Positions 23,410-34,110 of a stretch of 51,147 nucleotides of DNA are shown piece by piece. The stretch comes from an uncultured Clostridia bacterium (lineage in GTDB: Bacteria > Bacillota > Clostridia > Oscillospirales > JAAYOS01), in contig CANRJS010000013.1 in the NCBI GenBank assembly GCA_947631015.1, positions 1 to 51,147 on the forward strand, written 5' to 3'. The notes beneath the pieces are model-generated. The model was given only the letters and a program-made list of their open reading frames with translations, was not told the DNA's origin and searched no databases. The first letter of the stretch is position 1. Every line of letters begins with the position of its first letter. The translations under genes and the position numbers were made by a program.

Positions 23410-25161
23410 TCAGTATTCGCTCGTTATGCTCCCGACGGCGCGGTCGATGAGCTCCCGGTAGTCGTCAAAAGCGGACAGGTCGTCATTCGGTACGTCGTAC
23501 TTCATGCGTATGAGAGACTCGGAGACGTTCGTCTCGCGCAGGCGGGAGATGGGAATGCTCTTTGCCACGAGCTCGCCCGCGCGGTCGTAGAAGTAGAGTA
23601 TTGTCTGCATCATCTTCAGCTGCTTTTCGAGCGGGACGTAGGTGTCTACCGCATGGAAGGAGTTCTGCTGGAGGAAGCCGGAGCGGACGATACGCGCCGT
23701 CTCTATGACGAGCTTCTGATCCTCCGGCAGGATGTCCGAGCCGATGAGCTTCACTATCTCCATAAGGCTCGCCTCCTCCTGCATGAGCGCCTGTATCCTG
23801 CGGCGGCACTTCACGAAGTCCGGGCCGACGTGCTCGTCGTACCAGCCGTCAAGCTCCTCGGCGTACTCGGAGTAGGAGGTCATCCAGTTAATGGCGGGGA
23901 AGTGGCGCGCATACGCGAGCTCGCGGTCGAGCGCCCAGAAGCAGCGCACGAAGCGCTTGGTGTTCTGCGTGACCGGCTCGGAGAAGTCGCCGCCCTGCGG
24001 GCTGACGGCTCCTATGACCGTGACCGAGCCCTCTCCGCCGCAGAGCGTGCGGACATACCCCGCGCGCTCGTAGAACTCCGCGAGGCGGGAGGGGAGGTAT
24101 GCGGGGAAGCCCTCCTCGGCGGGTATCTCCTCGAGACGGCCGGAGATCTCACGCAGAGCCTCCGCCCAGCGGGAGGTGCTGTCCGCCATAATCGCGACGT
24201 GGTAGCCCATGTCGCGATAGTATTCGGCTATCGTCATGCCGGTGTAGATCGACGCCTCGCGCGCCGCGACCGGCATGTTGGATGTGTTCGCTATGAGGAC
24301 GGTGCGGCTGAGTATCGGCTTGCCGCTCCTCGGGTCCTCAAGCTCGGAGAACTCCTCGAGCACCTGCGTCATCTCGTTGCCGCGCTCGCCGCAGCCGAGG
24401 TAGACGATTATGTCCGCATCCGACCACTTCGCGAGCTGGTGCTGGTTTACCGTCTTGCCGGCGCCGAACGGCCCCGGCAGAGCGGCGCAGCCGCCCTTAG
24501 CGAGCGGGAAGAGCGTGTCCATTATCCGCTGTCCGGTTATCAGGGGACGGTCTATCGGGAGCCTCTCGGTGAAGGGACGGCTCCTGCGTATCGGCCAGCG
24601 CTGCGCGAGCTTCAGCGGCACGACGCCGCGGCCGGTGTCAAGCTCGATGATGGTGTCCGTGACGGTGTAGCTGCCGTCCGGTACGACCCTTGTGACCGTG
24701 CCGGAGAGCTCCGGCGGCACCATGCAGCGGTGCTCTATCATCTCGGACTCGGTGAGCGTCGCGAATATCGAGCCTCCCTCGAGAACGTCGCCCACAGAGG
24801 CGGTGACGGTCACGTCCCACTTCTTCTCCTCGTCGAGCGAACCGACGTTTATCCCTCGCACGATGAAGCTGCCGGACGCCTTTTCCAATGCGCGCAGGGG
24901 ACGCGCTATGCCGTCGAAGATATTTCCGATAAGTCCGGGGCCGAGGGTTATCGCCATCGCCCCGCCGGTGCTCTCGACCGGTTCGCCGGGGCGGAGGCCG
25001 GAGGTCTCCTCATAGACCTGTATAGTCGCCTCGTCGCCGGAAATGGACACTACCTCGCCTATGAGCTTCATGTTTCCGACGTAGACCATGTCCATTGCGC
25101 CGAGGTCTGTGCCGCCGCGCGCGCGCACGACGGGCCCGTTTATTGAGTAAACAGTGTACAT
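23410..25161 (-). CDS. atpA: V-type ATPase catalytic subunit A
   Basis: The 583-residue catalytic subunit carries the Walker A loop GPFGAGKT (230-237), the non-homologous bulge region typical of V/A-type A subunits (about 115-190), [16 protein letters not shown], and [27 protein letters not shown] with the catalytic and arginine-region residues. It hydrolyses or makes ATP in the soluble head. Length is normal. The ribosome site GGAGGGTGCC precedes ATG at 25161, 11 bases after subunit E. Confidence 0.98.
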   Translation of the reverse strand: MYTVYSINGPVVRARGGTDLGAMDMVYVGNMKLIGEVVSISGDEATIQVYEETSGLRPGEPVESTGGAMAITLGPGLIGNIFDGIARPLRALEKASGSFIVRGINVGSLDEEKKWDVTVTASVGDVLEGGSIFATLTESEMIEHRCMVPPELSGTVTRVVPDGSYTVTDTIIELDTGRGVVPLKLAQRWPIRRSRPFTERLPIDRPLITGQRIMDTLFPLAKGGCAALPGPFGAGKTVNQHQLAKWSDADIIVYLGCGERGNEMTQVLEEFSELEDPRSGKPILSRTVLIANTSNMPVAAREASIYTGMTIAEYYRDMGYHVAIMADSTSRWAEALREISGRLEEIPAEEGFPAYLPSRLAEFYERAGYVRTLCGGEGSVTVIGAVSPQGGDFSEPVTQNTKRFVRCFWALDRELAYARHFPAINWMTSYSEYAEELDGWYDEHVGPDFVKCRRRIQALMQEEASLMEIVKLIGSDILPEDQKLVIETARIVRSGFLQQNSFHAVDTYVPLEKQLKMMQTILYFYDRAGELVAKSIPISRLRETNVSESLIRMKYDVPNDDLSAFDDYRELIDRAVGSITSEY

Positions 25162-25172
25162 ACGGCACCCTC

Positions 25173-25757
25173 CTACATGACGCGGTCGTTTGCGACTATC
25201 GTTCCGAAGCTCTGTGCGGTGCGCGCGAGGGATTCGTCGTAGCTGAGGTCGAGGCGAAGATGGCGCTCGGGATTCTCGGCGATAAGCCCGCCGAGCGTGA
25301 AGCCTCCCTCCGTGACCTCCGCGCCGCTCGCCCCGGCGATCTGCTCCGCGAGCGGCATATCCTCCCGGCGGAGGAATATGCTGATCTTCCCGCCGCCGAG
25401 TTTCTTCGCGGCGTATTTCGCGAGACGCACGAGCCGCTCGCGGTACTCCGGCGTCTCGGCGTACTCCGCTATCCGCCTCTTTGCGTCCTCCGCGACGGAC
25501 AGAGCGACCTCCGTGCGGTGGCGGTACAGCTCGCGTTTCTCCTCGAACATCTTCTGGGAGACGCGCCTGCCCGCGTCGGTGCGGATGCGGGAGGTGGCGG
25601 TGCGGATGTAGGCATACACCTCGTCAAGCAGTTCGTCCTCTGCCTCCGAGAGGAACGCTTCGCGCTTCGAGGCTATCTCCTCGTCGAGCGCTTCCTTCTC
25701 GCGCTGTGCGTCCTCGCGTATTGTTGAAATAAAGCTTTCAAGCTTTTCGTCTGCCAT
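25173..25757 (-). CDS. atpE: V-type ATPase subunit E (peripheral stalk)
   Basis: The 194-residue protein has a long, highly charged N-terminal helix (about 1-100, alternating E/K/R with A/L) and a globular C-terminal domain ending GGLIAENPERHLRLDLSYDESL, which is characteristic of subunit E. It pairs with the G/H-type subunit (29565-29897) to form the stator stalk. The start follows GAGGACGCGAG; it lies 12 bases after subunit F. Confidence 0.93.
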   Translation of the reverse strand: MADEKLESFISTIREDAQREKEALDEEIASKREAFLSEAEDELLDEVYAYIRTATSRIRTDAGRRVSQKMFEEKRELYRHRTEVALSVAEDAKRRIAEYAETPEYRERLVRLAKYAAKKLGGGKISIFLRREDMPLAEQIAGASGAEVTEGGFTLGGLIAENPERHLRLDLSYDESLARTAQSFGTIVANDRVM

Positions 25758-25769
25758 CTCGCGTCCTCC

Positions 25770-26078
25770 TCACAGCTTGACGCCGATAGATTCACGGATG
25801 TAGCGCGTGATAGAATCCGGCGCGCGACCGGTGCCGTGTCGGTTTGGTATCTCGACTATGAGCGGCGTGGTGAGCCGCAGCCGCAGATCGCTTATGAGCT
25901 CGGGGCAGAGCGCGGCGCACTTCTCGGTGATGAGGAGTATGCCGACGTCGCCGCTCCCGGTGGCGTCGGTCACGGCGGCGCGGACTTCGTCGCGCCCCTC
26001 GGCAAGGACTCCCTCTATGCCCGCAAGGCGCATGCCGACGAGCGTATCGCGGCTGTCGGAGATAAGAAAGTAACGCAT
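25770..26078 (-). CDS. atpF: V-type ATPase subunit F
   Basis: This 102-residue protein has the Rossmann-like fold pattern of subunit F (FLISDSRDTLVGMRLAGIEG, then DVGILLITEKCAALCPELI and PLIVEIPNRHG), which binds subunit D in the central rotor and modulates activity. Its ATG overlaps the final base of the subunit K stop. In the well-known Enterococcus order the equivalent gene lies elsewhere; here it sits between K and E. Confidence 0.93.
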   Translation of the reverse strand: MRYFLISDSRDTLVGMRLAGIEGVLAEGRDEVRAAVTDATGSGDVGILLITEKCAALCPELISDLRLRLTTPLIVEIPNRHGTGRAPDSITRYIRESIGVKL

Positions 26079-26503
26079 CAGCCGACCTTAGCTATTATCT
26101 GGAAGCTGACGAGCATGCCGTAGAGCGCGACGCCCTCCGCCATGCCGACGAATATCAGGCTCTTGCCGAAGGTGGACTGGTCCTCGCTCATGGCGCCGAT
26201 GGCCGCCGTCGCGCTCGACGCGACCGCGATGCCGCCGCCGATGCAGGAGAGACCGGTGGAGAGCGCGGCGCTGATGAGGCCGATGCCGTCGCCGATGGTG
26301 AGGCCGGCGGGCTGAGTGGCCTCGGCGGCGCTCGCGACGCCGCCGATGTTCGCCGCAGTGAAGCCTATCACGAGCACGAAGAAGCAGATGATGTTTGCAA
26401 TCATGCCCTTCTTCACGTTCCTGCCCTTCTTATTGAGGTAGTAGATGACAAAGAGCGGGGAGAGAAGCAGCACTACGAGCACAAGAGATGTAAGGAATTC
26501 CAT
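26078..26503 (-). CDS. atpK: V-type ATPase membrane rotor subunit K (c ring)
   Basis: The 141-residue proteolipid has about four transmembrane helices (roughly 7-23, 34-52, 73-100, 114-138). The last carries Glu123 (GMAEGVALYG), the ion-carrying carboxylate. Only one such acid is seen, so each four-helix subunit would carry one ion, as in the Enterococcus Na+ enzyme. Whether the ion is H+ or Na+ cannot be settled by eye. ATG at 26503 follows TTTGGAGG; the TTG five codons upstream overlaps that ribosome site and is rejected. A 75-base gap separates it from subunit I. Confidence 0.95.
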   Translation of the reverse strand: MEFLTSLVLVVLLLSPLFVIYYLNKKGRNVKKGMIANIICFFVLVIGFTAANIGGVASAAEATQPAGLTIGDGIGLISAALSTGLSCIGGGIAVASSATAAIGAMSEDQSTFGKSLIFVGMAEGVALYGMLVSFQIIAKVG

Positions 26504-26578
26504 TTTATTAGCCTCCAAATCATTATTTACGGTCGGATAACCGTGTTGTTCCGTTTTGTAAGTCTTAGATGGTAGCCG

Positions 26579-28501
26579 TCAGTCGACGGTGGTGAAGTCG
26601 ATGGCCGCAGGTATAAACTCGCGTCCGCCGCCGTCGTAGAACCGGCCGAACATCTCGTAGAAGTTGAGACGCAACACCTGTATGGCGACAAGCAGTCCCT
26701 CGAGCGCCATGACGATGAGGTTTCCGAACACCACGACCACCATGTTTGGCGACTCGTAGCCGCCGGCGAGCATGAACACTATGTTCATCATGGCCGCGTG
26801 GCTTATCACGTAGATGCCGACACGCATGAAGCTGACGGTGTTCGTGACGTAGGAGAGCAGGACTTCGATGAGCTCGAATACGTTCTGGAGAAGGAAGTTT
26901 CCGATACTCTCCGGCTTCCAGTCCGGGTCGCCCGCGCAGAGCTTTCCGAGAGGTTCGCGGAGCACGACGAGTATCAGCGGCACCGCGAGCATCAGCGCAA
27001 GCGCCCAGCCGGGGAGGCTCACGTCGAGATACCCGAACATCGGAAGTATCACGAACAGCACCCCATAGAAGAATACCACGCCCGCTATGCCGTTCTGACC
27101 GAAGACGGCCTTCGCGTAGTCCTTCTGCTTGAAGCCTTCGATAATGTTTATCAGCATCACGAGCGTTATGATGATGACGCCGATGTACACCGCGAACTGG
27201 AGCGCCGTATTGGTATTTGCCGGCGACTCGAGGACGTGGAAGCCGAAGGGCAGGATGTCCTCAAAGCCGAACACGCTTCCGTAGGCGAGACCCATCAGCG
27301 AACCCGCAATGCCGGTGTAGACAAGCACGCGTCCTATCCACATCTTCTTGAAGCGCCACATGAGGTATCCGCATATCGAGAGCAGGATGCCCTGTCCCAC
27401 ATCGCCGAACATTATCCCGTAGAGCAGGGTGTATATCACGGTCATGAGCGGGGTGGGGTCGAACTCGCCGTAGCTCGGCCGTCCGTACATCTCGATGAAC
27501 GGCTCGAACGGCTTGAACGCCTTGTGGTTCTTCAGCTTTGTCGGCGGCGTGACCGACTCCATGACGTCCGGCTCGTAGGCCTGGCAGTAGGTGGAGGGGA
27601 AGTTCAGCACGTCCGCGCGGAAGCGGTCGGCTTCGGCGGCGGGCACCCATCCGTAGAGGAAGAAGCTTCCGTCCGCCGTGACGGCGTACCGGCGCATATC
27701 GTAGACCTCGCTGTGGTGGCGGAGAAGACTGTACCGGGCAAGGAAAGCTCCTTGCTCCTCACGGACAAAGCGCTTCCGCTCCTCCTCAAGCTCGGCGGCG
27801 CGGGCGTGCTCGGAGTTCAGCTTCCGTTCAAGCTCCGCCTCGGCCTCCTCCGGATTGCCGTGTACCTGGTCCGAAATGTATATCCTCTCGAACCGGAAGG
27901 ACGCGAAGAGAACGTCCACCCGCTGCTCGTAGCGCCTCGGGACGAGGTACGCGCCGTAGACGTAGTCGCGCTCGACGGAGGTGGGGAAGAAGTAGAAGTC
28001 CCGCCCGTTGTCGAGGAAGTGCGAGAAGTGGTCGTAGACGCTGCGGGGCATCCGTCCGAACCGGAAGCGGGCGTATTCGAGGCGGAAGAAGTCGCTCACG
28101 TCCCGTATATCGCCCATGCCCTTGATGTAGCGGAGCTGGTCGAGGACGGTGCGGTCGTCCGTCGAGTCCTTCTCGAGCGCCTCCTGCTCCGTGCGGAGCT
28201 TCCCGACCGTTTCTTCAAAGCGGCGGAAATACTCCTTTGCCTCGTCCGCGTCGTCGCCGAGACCCGAGTAGGGCGCGTAGCCGAGGGTTATGCCGTTGGC
28301 GTCCGCAAGCGACGCGGCTCTGTGCAGAGTGTCGGTATACGGGTTGTGCATATCCATACGTTTGAGCGTGCTGACGTTCTGCATGACGTCAAGCGCATTC
28401 TCCGGCTGGAACTCGCGGCCGAGTATACATCCGGACACTATCTCGTCAAAGCGCTCGAGCGGGCCGCGTATACGCAGCAGCTTCATCTTTTCGACAGACA
28501 T
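26579..28501 (-). CDS. atpI: V-type ATPase subunit I (a-type stator membrane subunit)
   Basis: The 640-residue protein has a cytoplasmic N-terminal half with long charged helices (about 1-330, e.g. EEAEAELERKLNSEHARAAE) and a C-terminal membrane half with about seven to eight hydrophobic segments beginning at PLMTVIYTLLYGIMFGDVGQG. The late helix with LSYVTNTVSFMRVG contains the arginine expected for the ion half-channel. The start at 28501 follows AAAGGAGATAG; the upstream extension to 28579 is not family-like. Only two bases separate it from the stop of subunit C. Confidence 0.96.
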   Translation of the reverse strand: MSVEKMKLLRIRGPLERFDEIVSGCILGREFQPENALDVMQNVSTLKRMDMHNPYTDTLHRAASLADANGITLGYAPYSGLGDDADEAKEYFRRFEETVGKLRTEQEALEKDSTDDRTVLDQLRYIKGMGDIRDVSDFFRLEYARFRFGRMPRSVYDHFSHFLDNGRDFYFFPTSVERDYVYGAYLVPRRYEQRVDVLFASFRFERIYISDQVHGNPEEAEAELERKLNSEHARAAELEEERKRFVREEQGAFLARYSLLRHHSEVYDMRRYAVTADGSFFLYGWVPAAEADRFRADVLNFPSTYCQAYEPDVMESVTPPTKLKNHKAFKPFEPFIEMYGRPSYGEFDPTPLMTVIYTLLYGIMFGDVGQGILLSICGYLMWRFKKMWIGRVLVYTGIAGSLMGLAYGSVFGFEDILPFGFHVLESPANTNTALQFAVYIGVIIITLVMLINIIEGFKQKDYAKAVFGQNGIAGVVFFYGVLFVILPMFGYLDVSLPGWALALMLAVPLILVVLREPLGKLCAGDPDWKPESIGNFLLQNVFELIEVLLSYVTNTVSFMRVGIYVISHAAMMNIVFMLAGGYESPNMVVVVFGNLIVMALEGLLVAIQVLRLNFYEMFGRFYDGGGREFIPAAIDFTTVD

Positions 28502-28503
28502 GC

Positions 28504-29568
28504 CTATCTCCTTTCTTCGGGTGCCGCGCCGGGCAGGATAACGCCGGCTTCCTCCGGCGTCATGCCGTAGTGTATGCACTCGATGATTTTTACCAGATTT
28601 TGGACCTCGGTCTGCTTCAGGTAGAGATACGCGAGCGGCGTATATACCGAAGGGACCGGCACGGTCATTATCTTTTTATTGAAGCGGTAGAGGTACATCT
28701 CCGCGTAGTCGTCTATCGTGCGAAGGACGCCGCCGCTGAAGAGAGCCTTGTACGGTGAAGCCTTCACGACGGCGAGCGCGGCGTCCGCATCGGGAGCCGC
28801 GACGAGCGCGTCAAGGAACCGCTCGCGCTCTCTGCCGCCGACGGGGAGCAGATAGCCGCGTATGTCTGCCTCCATGGTGGGGAAGTAGGTCTTTATACGC
28901 AGTACCGCGACGATGTTCAGCAGGTCGACCTCCGCGCCGTAGCCCTCCTTGAGCTTCAGCGCGACGTCGCCGGAGTAGCGCTTGTCGATAAGCATAAAAA
29001 GGTCGGTGTAGTACTTTGCGTCCATTACGGACTTTGCAAGCGGATACTCGGGACTTGCGCCCCGGTCGCGGGGGAGGTTTGCAAGCGGGAGGTAGTATTT
29101 GGAATGTTCGAGCTCGCTCCAGAACTGCTCGAAGTCGGTCGCCTGCTCGAGCTTCTTGAAGTCGATGGAGGAGTATTTGAGGAAGTCGTCCGGCATACGG
29201 CAGACGTACTCGTGGTCGAGCGCCGGGTCCCACGCGCGGAGGAAGGACAGTATCTCGTCAATTTCGGCGCGCTCGATGAGCCGTCCGAGCAGGGGATGAT
29301 CCTCCTTGCTCATAAAGCGGTATATCCTGATGAACTCCTGATTGAGCGCGCCGCTGAGAACGTGTTCGAGATCGGCGCGCCCGAGCGCGGCGACGTCCAC
29401 GCCGCGCAGTACGTCGGTATAACTCCGGAATCCGCGCAGGTATTCTGCCGCCTCACGGACGCTGTGCATGCCGAGCAGCGCGGAGTAGTCCTCGGGACGG
29501 AGCCGCCGTCCGTACATGGAGCGGACCTTCGCCGCCGCTCCGCCGTACTTCATGGTCTGCCGTATCAT
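28504..29568 (-). CDS. atpC: V-type ATPase subunit C (rotor adaptor, AC39/d-like)
   Basis: The 354-residue mostly helical protein matches the C/d subunit that links the central stalk to the K ring. It opens KYGGAAAKVRSMYGRRLRPEDY and ends with TEVQNLVKIIECIHYGMTPEE. ATG at 29568 overlaps the TGA of the preceding stalk gene by four bases (ATGA). Placement of C before I differs from the Enterococcus ntp order. Confidence 0.92.
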   Translation of the reverse strand: MIRQTMKYGGAAAKVRSMYGRRLRPEDYSALLGMHSVREAAEYLRGFRSYTDVLRGVDVAALGRADLEHVLSGALNQEFIRIYRFMSKEDHPLLGRLIERAEIDEILSFLRAWDPALDHEYVCRMPDDFLKYSSIDFKKLEQATDFEQFWSELEHSKYYLPLANLPRDRGASPEYPLAKSVMDAKYYTDLFMLIDKRYSGDVALKLKEGYGAEVDLLNIVAVLRIKTYFPTMEADIRGYLLPVGGRERERFLDALVAAPDADAALAVVKASPYKALFSGGVLRTIDDYAEMYLYRFNKKIMTVPVPSVYTPLAYLYLKQTEVQNLVKIIECIHYGMTPEEAGVILPGAAPEERR

Positions 29569-29897
29569 TTCGCGTCGTCCGGCAGGGCGGTGGCAGTGCG
29601 GAACAGATAGTCCGCCCAACGCTCGCGCTTCTGCTCTGCTTCGCGGTCGAAGTCCTCTATCTTCCTCCGGAGCTCCTGATCGATGCGCGTTATCTGCATA
29701 TCGGCGTACTCGTTTTCGGTCTCACGAACCTTGTCGATACGCCGCTCCGCACGCGCGTAAAACGCCTTGCGCATGGCCTCGCGCTCAAGCTTCAGCTCCT
29801 CGTCGAGCCCTTCGAGCTTCTGCCGCGACGCCGACGGAGCCGTCTGAGCCTCCGTATCCGCCTCGACGATGCGGCGTATTATTTCGTCTCTGTCCAC
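29565..29897 (-). CDS. Small V-ATPase peripheral-stalk subunit (G/H-type)
   Basis: A 110-residue, highly charged, coiled-coil protein (from about residue 27 to 95; EGLDEELKLEREAMRKAFYARAERRIDKV) at the head of the V-ATPase operon, where the G/H (NtpF-type) stalk subunit is expected. The GTG at 29897 is chosen because GGAGG lies eight bases upstream; the frame is open further but without a ribosome site. Assignment rests on size, coiled-coil character and position. No convincing promoter was found in the 300 bases upstream; a small hairpin (GCCG-AAG-CGGC then TTTTT on the minus strand, near 29926-29943) could weakly attenuate. Confidence 0.78.
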   Translation of the reverse strand: MDRDEIIRRIVEADTEAQTAPSASRQKLEGLDEELKLEREAMRKAFYARAERRIDKVRETENEYADMQITRIDQELRRKIEDFDREAEQKRERWADYLFRTATALPDDAK

Positions 29898-30153
29898 TGT
29901 GACAGCCTCCCGTTTTAGGGCATTGTAAAAAGCCGCTTCGGCCTTTCTCCGCCGGGGCTTTTCGACAAGCCGGGCAATTCTTGCAATACACTGTAATTCT
30001 AGCACCGGACGCCGGAAAATGCTACGCTAAAAATCACGGTTTTCCGGGGGAAAGCGGCGGCGCTTTTTGGTGATATATGAAACAAATATCTCCTAACAGC
30101 AAAAGAAGGCGGCCCCGCCGCCGGCCATACTGACCAGAAGAAGATATCTCTGC

Positions 30154-30182
30154 AACCAAAAGCGGGCGGTAAAACCGCCCGC
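30154..30182 (-). terminator. Rho-independent terminator of rpmE
   Basis: On the minus strand GCGGGCGGT pairs with ACCGCCCGC around TTT, followed by TTTTGGTT, 15 bases after the rpmE stop. Confidence 0.85.
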
Positions 30183-30196
30183 AATCGCTCTGACGC

Positions 30197-30409
30197 TTAT
30201 TTCTTTGCGCCGCCGAGACCGAACTTCTTGTTGAAGCGATCGACGCGTCCGCCGGTATCCACCAGCTTCTGCCTTCCGGTGAAGAAGGGGTGGCAGCTGG
30301 AGCAGACTTCAACGCGGATGTCCTTCTTGGTGGAGCAGGTCTCGATCACGTTGCCGCATGCGCAGGTGATCGTAGTCTTCTCATAGTTCGGATGTATACC
30401 CTGTTTCAT
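30197..30409 (-). CDS. rpmE: 50S ribosomal protein L31, zinc-binding form
   Basis: The 70-residue protein begins [20 protein letters not shown], as bacterial L31 does. Cys16, Cys18, Cys36 and Cys39 form the zinc-binding set of the C+ type. It bridges the ribosomal subunits at the central protuberance. ATG at 30409 follows AGAGGTGAAAG; the upstream ATG (MKEVKE) lacks a ribosome site. A TTGCAT-17-TATAAT promoter lies at 30446-30474, so it is expressed independently of addBA. Confidence 0.97.
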   Translation of the reverse strand: MKQGIHPNYEKTTITCACGNVIETCSTKKDIRVEVCSSCHPFFTGRQKLVDTGGRVDRFNKKFGLGGAKK

Positions 30410-30445
30410 CTCTTTCACCTCTTTCATCACGAAGTCACAAATGGT

Positions 30446-30474
30446 ATTATAGCAGATCGGATGTAAATATGCAA
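30446..30474 (-). promoter_or_regulatory. sigmaA promoter of rpmE
   Basis: On the minus strand TTGCAT, 17 bases, TATAAT, about 37 bases upstream of the start codon. Confidence 0.75.
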
Positions 30475-30540
30475 GGGCTTTGAAGAAATTTTTTGCGAAA
30501 AACCGCGTGTGAGAACGCATTTTGCGGTGTGAACGCGGGC

Positions 30541-33500
30541 TCAGAGCGCGGGAACGTCCACCTCGCGCCCGAGAGAGAAGAACCAAATCACCCGCCGCAG
30601 GACGGGCAGTCCGAATATCCGCTCGAGCGCCCGCGCGTAGGCGTCAAGCTGCGGGGCGTAAGCCGCCGCACGCTCCGAGGCTTCACCGGCGCTTATGCGG
30701 TCGCTCTTGAAGTCAACGACCGTGATGCCGCCGTTCTCATCAAAGAACAGGTCGCACACGCCCTGAAGCAGGACCTTCTCGCCGTCGGGAGCCGTGGGGA
30801 AGTAGCGCATGGCGTCGTCGAGGACGGAAAACTTGAACTCGCGCCGCAGCGTCCCGCTCGAAAGCGCCCGCTGTCCGAGCGGACTTACAGCAAACGCGCA
30901 GAGGCGGAACGCCTCGCTCCGGACGGCCTTCGCCTGCTCGGGGGTGACGAACCTATCGTGCTCGAGGCGGTCTATCTCGCGGAGCGCGCCGTCGGTCGTC
31001 ATGAGCTCCCCGAGCCGCGCGAACTGCATGACCGTGTGCAGAGCGGTGCCGCGTTCGGCGGGGGAAAGACCGGTGTCGCCGCTTATCAGGCGCGGCCGCG
31101 CGGAGCGGAAGGCGTACTTTGCCGCGCCGTCCTCCGCCACTTCTTCGGAGGCGTCGGACGCTGCCGGTCCCCCGTCATCCTCGTCGTCGCCGCGCAGTCC
31201 CTTTAGCTGCGTCGCGGTGAGCTTGGAGGGTATTTCGCGGAGGACTTCGCCGGGATAGCGATACCCGAGGCGGCGCAATATTTCTTCCACCAGAGCTTCG
31301 TCCGGCGCTTCGTCCTCCATGCGCGGCTCGGAGGCTCCGTAGACGCTGCCGTCCGCCCGGAGCATGTCCGTAAATCGCACGGTGAGGCGTCCCTCGGCGT
31401 CCGGATCCGTCTCGATCGAGCCGGACAGGGCACGAAGCTCGCCGCCGTCCGGATGCTCCGCCGCGAGCGGTATGAGCCAGTCGGCGGGGCACTGCGCCGT
31501 GACGAACGTGAGCTCGCCGAGGAAGCCCGAAGAGAGTAGCTTTGAGATACGCTTCTCCGGGTCCGCGTAGGCGCAGGTGAGGATGAGCTTCTCTTTTGCG
31601 CGGGTCATGGCGACGTAGAGTATGCGCAGCTCCTCCGCAAGCGTCTCGCGGCGCATCCGCTCGGATATGGCGGCGAAAGCGCCGGAGGGGTAGACGTAGC
31701 GCCTCTCGCGGTCGTATATTCGGAGGCCGACGCCGAGGTCCGGGTGACAGAGCAGGTCTCCGCGCGTGTCGGCAAAGTTGAACTTCGTTGAAAGCGCCGA
31801 GTAGAAGACTATCGGGAACTCCAAGCCCTTCGACTTGTGGACAGACATTATCCGCACGCCGTTCTCGTTCGAGCCGGCGGCGATCTCGCCGCGCTCTATC
31901 GCGCCCTCGAGGTAGATCACAAATCCGTGGAGCCCGCCGCTTGCCGAGGCGGCGTAGCCGCGCGCCTTCATGTAGACGAGGTTGAGACGTTCCCGCCGAG
32001 CCGAGCCGCCGGTGAGGGCGGAGTATATCCCGACGATGCCGGTCTCGGCGTAGAGGTAGAGCAGGAAGCGGTCGGGCGAGGTCTTGCCCGACTCGCGGCG
32101 GAAGGTCTCCAGCCGCGACAGGAACTCCTTTGCGCGGACGTTTCCGGCGTCCGCCGCGGCTTTGACCGACTCGTAGACGGGTATCTTTTTGCCGCTCGCC
32201 GCGCGGATGAACGCGACCTCGTCCGGCGTGAAGCCGAATACCGGCGAGAGCATCGCCCCGACGAGCGGGACGTCGAGATAAGGGTTGTCCACGGCGGTGA
32301 GTATCGAGAGGAGAGCGAGCAGCTCCGCGCTGACGTCGCTCTCACCCGCGGAGCCGCAGGGTATCCCGAGGTTTTCAAACGCCTGGCGGTACATCCAGCC
32401 CCGCCCTCCTGCGGCGCGGAGAAGCACCGCTATGTCCTCGGGACGCGGCGCGCGCGTCCCGTCGTGTCCGTCCGGGATGAGCAGGCCGCCGTCAAGCATC
32501 TCCTTTGCCCGCGAGGCGACGTATGCCGCCTCTGCGGACTGTGCGTCCGCGCCCGTTGCCGTTTCCTCGGCCACGCCGACGATGCACAGCTCGGTATCGT
32601 ATGCGGCGTCCGGCGGGTCGGGGCGCGCGGGGGAGAGACGCTGAGCCTCGTCGTACAGTATCTCGGAGGCTCCGCCGTCCATCAGGCGGCGGAAGAAGTA
32701 GTTCGTCACGTCGAGGACTTCCGCGCGGGAGCGGAAGTTGCGGGTGAGGCTCTGCCGCGCCTCCGGCGCACCGGCGTCTATCGGGGGATAGTCGCGGTAG
32801 CGTGCAAGGAATATCTCCGGCCGCGCGAGCCGGAAGCGGTATATAGACTGCTTGACGTCGCCGACCATGAATAGGGTCTGACCCTCTCCGGCGGTGAGCA
32901 GGTCGCAGAGGAACGACTGTATCTCGTTCGTGTCCTGGAACTCGTCGACAAGCACCTCGCGGTAGCGCGCGCCGACGGCGCGCGCCGTCTCGCTCGGCTC
33001 GAAGCCGCCGCCCGGCAGGGGGGACGCAAGGAGGCGCACTGCCTCGTGCGAAAAGTCGTCAAACTCGGCGGAGCGGCGGAGACGCTTCGCCTCTCCGAAC
33101 TCATCGCCGAATATCGACGCGGCCTTGAAGAGACCGCGCACGGCGGGGGACATGCGCCGAAGCTCCTCGGAGCACTCGTCAGCTCCGGCGAGAAGGCCGC
33201 CCGCGCGCTTTTTCATGCTCTTCCACACATCACGCATCGACTTTACCTTTCCTTTTGCGGGGTCGTCGCCGCGCACGCTTCCGAGCCGCGCGTCCGGCAG
33301 GGAGAGCCGGGAAGCGGCCTCGGCAAGGTCGTGCCTTTCGAGCGCGGAGAGCGCGGCGCGCGCGCAGGCGAGGTCGCTTTCGAGCGCGGGAACGTATGCC
33401 TTTTGCAGCTTTTCGTTCCCCGACGCCGCGCTGATGGCGCGGGAGAGTATGTCCGCGCCGCCGCGAAGCAGACGTTCCGCCGACTCGGAGAGCTCCGCGC

Positions 33501-34110
33501 CGAAGCCGGTCTCGGCGAAGTCCGCCTTTTCGTACTCGGCTGCTATCCGCTCCGCCCACTTCTCCGGGAACGGGTGGGCGCGCATACTGTCGTACAGTGA
33601 GGTCACCGCTTCCGAGATCTTGAGGTCGGCGCGGCCGTAGCCGAGCGCTTCGCACATGGCGGCGATGTCTCGGTCCTCGGAGGAATATATCGTCTCAAGC
33701 GTGGACGCGAGCGCGTCCGCACGCATCTGCTCAAGCTCGCCCTCCGACGCTATGCGGAAGCCCGCGAGGTCGGAGAGGTGCGGGTTTTCCCGGACTATCG
33801 CCTGACAGAGCGAATCTATCGTGGTGATGTTCTGCCTCGAGGCGGTGACCTGCCGCAGGAGGTGGCGGTCGCCGGTCTCGGCGGCGCGGGAGCCGAGCTC
33901 CGCGCCGAACCTGTCCCGCAGCTCTGCGGCGGCGGCGCGCGTGAAGGTTATGATAAGGAAGTCCTCGAGGTCGAGCCGTTCGCGCTCTATCCTGCCTATA
34001 ACTCGCGAGACGAGCAGGCGGGTCTTGCCCGAGCCCGCCGCCGCGCTCACGAGAAGACTGCGCCGGTCAAAGCCGGCCGCGGCGAGCTGTTCGTCAGTCA
34101 GTCCGTTCAT
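30541..34110 (-). CDS. addA: AddAB helicase-nuclease subunit AddA
   Basis: The 1189-residue UvrD/Rep-family (SF1A) helicase-nuclease repairs double-strand breaks with AddB, unwinding ends and trimming until Chi. Walker A is [11 protein letters not shown] (Lys29), motif II is [14 protein letters not shown], motif [14 protein letters not shown], motif [15 protein letters not shown], and the late helicase motif [11 protein letters not shown]. The C-terminal nuclease domain shows [13 protein letters not shown] at 34110 lies 17 bases inside addB, showing translational coupling; AAAAGGAGG is upstream. The longer open frame to 34605 is the overlap with addB. Length is normal for Clostridia. Confidence 0.96.
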   Translation of the reverse strand: MNGLTDEQLAAAGFDRRSLLVSAAAGSGKTRLLVSRVIGRIERERLDLEDFLIITFTRAAAAELRDRFGAELGSRAAETGDRHLLRQVTASRQNITTIDSLCQAIVRENPHLSDLAGFRIASEGELEQMRADALASTLETIYSSEDRDIAAMCEALGYGRADLKISEAVTSLYDSMRAHPFPEKWAERIAAEYEKADFAETGFGAELSESAERLLRGGADILSRAISAASGNEKLQKAYVPALESDLACARAALSALERHDLAEAASRLSLPDARLGSVRGDDPAKGKVKSMRDVWKSMKKRAGGLLAGADECSEELRRMSPAVRGLFKAASIFGDEFGEAKRLRRSAEFDDFSHEAVRLLASPLPGGGFEPSETARAVGARYREVLVDEFQDTNEIQSFLCDLLTAGEGQTLFMVGDVKQSIYRFRLARPEIFLARYRDYPPIDAGAPEARQSLTRNFRSRAEVLDVTNYFFRRLMDGGASEILYDEAQRLSPARPDPPDAAYDTELCIVGVAEETATGADAQSAEAAYVASRAKEMLDGGLLIPDGHDGTRAPRPEDIAVLLRAAGGRGWMYRQAFENLGIPCGSAGESDVSAELLALLSILTAVDNPYLDVPLVGAMLSPVFGFTPDEVAFIRAASGKKIPVYESVKAAADAGNVRAKEFLSRLETFRRESGKTSPDRFLLYLYAETGIVGIYSALTGGSARRERLNLVYMKARGYAASASGGLHGFVIYLEGAIERGEIAAGSNENGVRIMSVHKSKGLEFPIVFYSALSTKFNFADTRGDLLCHPDLGVGLRIYDRERRYVYPSGAFAAISERMRRETLAEELRILYVAMTRAKEKLILTCAYADPEKRISKLLSSGFLGELTFVTAQCPADWLIPLAAEHPDGGELRALSGSIETDPDAEGRLTVRFTDMLRADGSVYGASEPRMEDEAPDEALVEEILRRLGYRYPGEVLREIPSKLTATQLKGLRGDDEDDGGPAASDASEEVAEDGAAKYAFRSARPRLISGDTGLSPAERGTALHTVMQFARLGELMTTDGALREIDRLEHDRFVTPEQAKAVRSEAFRLCAFAVSPLGQRALSSGTLRREFKFSVLDDAMRYFPTAPDGEKVLLQGVCDLFFDENGGITVVDFKSDRISAGEASERAAAYAPQLDAYARALERIFGLPVLRRVIWFFSLGREVDVPAL

